Origin: Promethearchaeota archaeon
GTDB taxonomy: Archaea > Asgardarchaeota > Lokiarchaeia > Sigynarchaeales > MK-D1
DNA length: 9,287 bases
Assembly: GCA_016839865.1 (NCBI GenBank)
Contig: JAEOTN010000176.1
Coordinates: 1-9,287, forward strand
Direction: 5' to 3'
Each line of letters opens with the position of its first letter. The stretch's first letter is position 1. The notes under the pieces were generated by a model. It saw only the letters and a program-made list of their open reading frames with translations. It was not told the origin of the DNA and searched no databases. A program made the translations under genes and the position numbers. This document shows, in pieces, positions 6,951 through 9,287 of this stretch.

Positions 6951-7715
6951 ATGAAACTCAAACGTGTATTTACTATCGTCAAGATGGAGTTAAAACGACA
7001 GCTAAAAGACCCATTGTCGTTAATTTTTACAATGCTATTAGTCCCAGCATTAATTTTGTTATTCGGATTATTGATGGACAACAGTTATGGATGGGATGTA
7101 ACTGAAACATATAGTGTATTTGAAATTATGTTTCCTGGATTCCTAGCTTATGGCAGCTTGTTGACGATTTACGATGTAGCTGCTTCAGTCGCTGGAGAAC
7201 GTGAATTAGGCATACAAAAGCGAATTAATACCACTCCTTTAACATCCGCAGAATACATCCTGGCTCAAATGATATCTTATACTGTCAAACCGTTAGTCCA
7301 ATTTGTTTTAGGGTTTGGAATAGGGTATGCAGTAGGTTACCGCCCAACCGTGGGAATTGCAAGTTATGTATTAGTCATCTTATTCCTTGTAATACTCACA
7401 TTTAGCTCCGTAGGATTCGGTTTAATAACATCTAATATGGCGAAAAGTGCAGGTGCTGCTGGAGGATTAGCATTCGTCTTTATTGTTCCACAGCAATTAT
7501 TCGCCACATTTATTCCCGCGGAATTTATGGGTGCAGATAGCTTTGCATGGATTTTCCCATCATATCACGCAACCACAGGTATAGGTTCTCTGTTTGCAGG
7601 ATTATTGTCAACAGACCCTGGTCCAATCCTAGTGAAACTGTCGGTTCTATTAGCAATCAGTGTTGTTATCTATACGATCGGCATAGTCCTTTATGAAATC
7701 AAGAAAAAACAATAA
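6951..7715 (+). CDS. ABC-2 type exporter, membrane permease (DrrB-like)
   Basis: A 254-residue membrane protein with six predicted helices (about 22-42, 58-80, 103-128, 136-160, 168-190, 228-248), the standard ABC-2 permease plan. The N-terminus is an amphipathic, basic helix (MKLKRVFTIVKMELKRQLKD) typical of the family. The loop after helix 2, ERELGIQKRINTTPLTSAEY (83-102), is the conserved cytoplasmic coupling segment that contacts the ATPase. The segment FPSYHATTGIGSLF (202-215) matches the late conserved loop of DrrB-like exporters. The start ATG has a good GGAGG site. The gene lies directly after the ATPase and its 3' end precedes the acyltransferase start by about 20 bases. It forms the channel of an exporter of a drug-, lipid- or glycan-like molecule; which one is unknown. 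Confidence 0.9.
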   Translation: MKLKRVFTIVKMELKRQLKDPLSLIFTMLLVPALILLFGLLMDNSYGWDVTETYSVFEIMFPGFLAYGSLLTIYDVAASVAGERELGIQKRINTTPLTSAEYILAQMISYTVKPLVQFVLGFGIGYAVGYRPTVGIASYVLVILFLVILTFSSVGFGLITSNMAKSAGAAGGLAFVFIVPQQLFATFIPAEFMGADSFAWIFPSYHATTGIGSLFAGLLSTDPGPILVKLSVLLAISVVIYTIGIVLYEIKKKQ

Positions 7716-7734
7716 TTGGACAGAGATTGACAAA

Positions 7735-8988
7735 ATGAATCAAACTATAACAGATACAATTACACCATCCAAAAGGGAATGGTGGGTGGATTACCTTCGG
7801 GTAATCGCCGTATTTTTAGTTATACCCTTCCATGTAATAATCTCTTACGTCGAAAATGCCATGGGTACAGGTCCATTCATTATCTGGAATACTACCAGTT
7901 ACTCCGAGGGTGCTCGAATTGTTTTCGAGTTTTTCAATCCCTGGCATATGCCCTTATTATTCTTACTCGCAGGATTTAGTTTGGTCTATTCATTGCGAAA
8001 AAGATCCTATGGTAGATTCATTGGAGAACGAATCGTTCGATTAGGGATTCCACTCATATTTGGTTTGTTTATTTGGAATACACTAATGGGATGGTATGGT
8101 ACTCTCTTCTATTATGAAGTAATTCCATCGGAAAATCCAATCTACCCAAATCTTCCAGGTTTTGGCATGTTTTACAAATTCTGGTGGTTAGAAGGTGGAT
8201 TAATGAACACTGGGCATATGTGGTTTATGGTGGTACTTTTGATACTAAGTCTTTTTTCGGGAGGGATCATTGCAGCTATCCAAAAAAATCGAAACAACAA
8301 TCCAGAAAAATCATCGGTCGTGTTGGAATACCTTACTAGCCCCCCAGCTATGGTGTTTTGGGCTTCTTGTACAGTTTTAATCAAATTCATCCCAGCTTTA
8401 AACACAATAGTATTTAATAATGGTTTTAGACTCTCAGCAATTTTCTCAGTATTTCAATGGAATGAAATCCTGTTCTTCATTTATGGTATGCTACTTGCAG
8501 GAAATATTGCGAGTTTGAAGAAATTTGAAAAACATTGGGTATGGATGTTACCAGTGGGATTTGTACTAATAGCTCTCTGGGCAGTATTCAAAGTAGATTA
8601 TGCTGACTACCTGTCATTTGTAAGGAATTTAGGTGCATGGATGTTCATAAACGGTCTCATAGGTGTGACTAGCAAATATCTTAACAAACCTACTCGTGGA
8701 CTGAAATATATCGCAAAATCGAGTATGACCGTGTATATTCTGCATTTGCCATTAGAAATTATCGTTGGATATTATCTTATGAGAAACCCAATGAATCCAA
8801 TCCTAGAAATATTCATGTTAATCGGAATTAATGCGGTCTTATGTGTTGGAATATACGAAATATTTAGGCAGATCAACAAAGTTATTCCAGGAATTGGCTT
8901 AGTTTTAGGTATAAAAGAGAAACAAATTTGGATGAGAGATAAAAATCAAAAAAAAATAGTCGAGGTTCCTCAAAATCAAAAATCGTAG
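7735..8988 (+). CDS. Integral-membrane acyltransferase 3 family protein
   Basis: A polytopic membrane protein of 417 residues from ATG 7735. The frame is open to an earlier ATG at 7693 inside the permease gene, which would add 14 polar residues; the later start avoids a 23-base overlap, though neither has a strong ribosome site. Acyltransferase-3 hallmarks are present: YLRVIAVFLVIPFH near the N-terminus with the Arg and His of the family's R-x10-H motif (Arg22, His33), then MPLLFLLAGFSLVYSLRKR, GERIVRLGIPLIFG, GHMWFMVVLLIL and the late SSMTVYILHLPLEI. About ten helices are evident. Family members transfer acetyl or other acyl groups from the cytoplasm to sugars, lipids or peptides at the membrane. 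Its place after an exporter suggests that an exported or envelope-bound molecule is acylated. The acceptor is unknown. Confidence 0.88.
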   Translation: MNQTITDTITPSKREWWVDYLRVIAVFLVIPFHVIISYVENAMGTGPFIIWNTTSYSEGARIVFEFFNPWHMPLLFLLAGFSLVYSLRKRSYGRFIGERIVRLGIPLIFGLFIWNTLMGWYGTLFYYEVIPSENPIYPNLPGFGMFYKFWWLEGGLMNTGHMWFMVVLLILSLFSGGIIAAIQKNRNNNPEKSSVVLEYLTSPPAMVFWASCTVLIKFIPALNTIVFNNGFRLSAIFSVFQWNEILFFIYGMLLAGNIASLKKFEKHWVWMLPVGFVLIALWAVFKVDYADYLSFVRNLGAWMFINGLIGVTSKYLNKPTRGLKYIAKSSMTVYILHLPLEIIVGYYLMRNPMNPILEIFMLIGINAVLCVGIYEIFRQINKVIPGIGLVLGIKEKQIWMRDKNQKKIVEVPQNQKS

Positions 8989-8989
8989 T

Positions 8990-9008
8990 TACATACGATG
9001 TATTTTTT
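8990..9008 (+). terminator. Small inverted repeat followed by T6
   Basis: TACAT-ACG-ATGTA (8990-9002) is a perfect 5-base inverted repeat just after the acyltransferase stop, followed by six Ts (9003-9008). It could act as a weak terminator or as an operator for the next gene. The stem is short and AT-rich, so confidence is low. Confidence 0.3.
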
Positions 9009-9015
9009 GAGAAAC

Positions 9016-9025
9016 AAGGAGGTGA
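9016..9025 (+). promoter_or_regulatory. Full-consensus Shine-Dalgarno site
   Basis: AAGGAGGTGA is a full-length complement to the 16S rRNA 3' end, six bases before ATG 9032. It decides the start of the flavodoxin-like gene and shows that this organism uses SD-dependent initiation for at least some genes. Confidence 0.85.
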
Positions 9026-9031
9026 AATCGA

Positions 9032-9287
9032 ATGAAATTATGGATAATCTACAAGGATGGAATCGGGATAGCGAAAATCGTTTCTGAAATGATCCAAGAT
9101 CGCTTAGAAGAATACTTAGATGTTTCAGTTGGTCTCGCGGAAAAAGTAGATCCCAAATTCATGATGGAAGAAAAACCCGAATTCCTCATAATTGGAGATG
9201 TGTTGATAGATTCTATTCCCAGCAAAGAAATATCGAAGTGGTTGGATCGATATCAAGAAGTTACAAAAGAAGAAAATCTCACACTTA
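9032..9287 (+). CDS. Flavodoxin-like protein, N-terminal part (3' end outside window)
   Basis: The first 85 residues of a flavodoxin-fold protein are visible before the window ends. Strand 1 and the following loop and helix are MKLWIIYKDGIGIAKIVSEM, where flavodoxins bind the FMN phosphate. Strand 2 is DVSVGLAEKVD, and PEFLIIGDVL (49-58) is the third strand followed by the position of the second flavin-contact loop. The phosphate loop lacks the Thr/Ser-rich TxTGxT signature: it reads KDGIGIA, so flavin binding is uncertain. I associate this variant with a family of flavodoxin-like paralogs in Asgard archaea, from memory. A perfect ribosome site sets the start. The gap of 43 bases after the acyltransferase contains a small inverted repeat, so the gene may or may not belong to that operon. 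Confidence 0.75.
   Translation, partial: MKLWIIYKDGIGIAKIVSEMIQDRLEEYLDVSVGLAEKVDPKFMMEEKPEFLIIGDVLIDSIPSKEISKWLDRYQEVTKEENLTL

Noticed and set aside
8172..8405. Minus-strand frame inside the acyltransferase gene
   Set aside because: Antisense to a well-supported membrane protein, no ribosome site and no recognisable motif.

Overview
The window looks like archaeal chromosomal DNA, most probably from an Asgard-type (Heimdall/Loki-like) or related mesophilic archaeon. The evidence is indirect: AT-rich sequence, archaeal TATA-like boxes about 25 bases upstream of starts (leaderless-type promoters), strong Shine-Dalgarno sites only inside gene clusters, a regulator with two AsnC-type DNA-binding domains, a surface protein with a C-terminal IPGF-membrane-basic anchor, and a flavodoxin-like protein of a kind I associate with Asgard genomes. 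The taxonomic call is inference; no rRNA or other marker is present.

Region 1-2318 is an accessory and partly decayed region. It holds the 3' end of a large conserved protein resembling carbohydrate-active toroid proteins (1-1314). Next comes a small surface-anchored protein with a superoxide-reductase-like fold (1390-1872). After it lie two gene stubs back to back: the last ~37 codons of a minus-strand beta-propeller (PD40/TolB-like) gene (1865-1978) and the last third or less of a plus-strand GPH/MFS-type sugar transporter with an internal stop (1980-2318). Both stubs keep their 3' ends and have lost their 5' ends at the same point, as expected if one deletion removed the promoters and 5' halves of a divergent gene pair. 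With the upstream gene they suggest the remains of a polysaccharide- or uronide-use locus.

Region 2328-4623 (minus strand) is a two-gene operon. purA (adenylosuccinate synthetase, AMP synthesis) is followed after 4 bases by a DMT/EamA-family membrane transporter that starts with GTG. The transporter gene converges on the transporter stub, and the two ends share an inverted repeat.

Region 4624-5799: a divergent intergenic region with a 7-5-7 palindrome and TATA candidates separates purA from a plus-strand tandem-AsnC-domain regulator, a natural candidate for controlling one or both flanking genes. The following 341 bases (5800-6141) have no convincing gene but contain T-rich terminator-like direct repeats and a Fur-box-like sequence just upstream of the next promoter.

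Region 6142-9287 is a plus-strand cluster: an ABC ATPase and an ABC-2 permease (a DrrAB-like exporter), an integral-membrane acyltransferase 3 protein, and the 5' part of a flavodoxin-like protein cut by the window edge. The first three are nearly contiguous and plausibly form a cell-envelope export/modification unit. I see no CRISPR array, rRNA, tRNA or insertion sequence.
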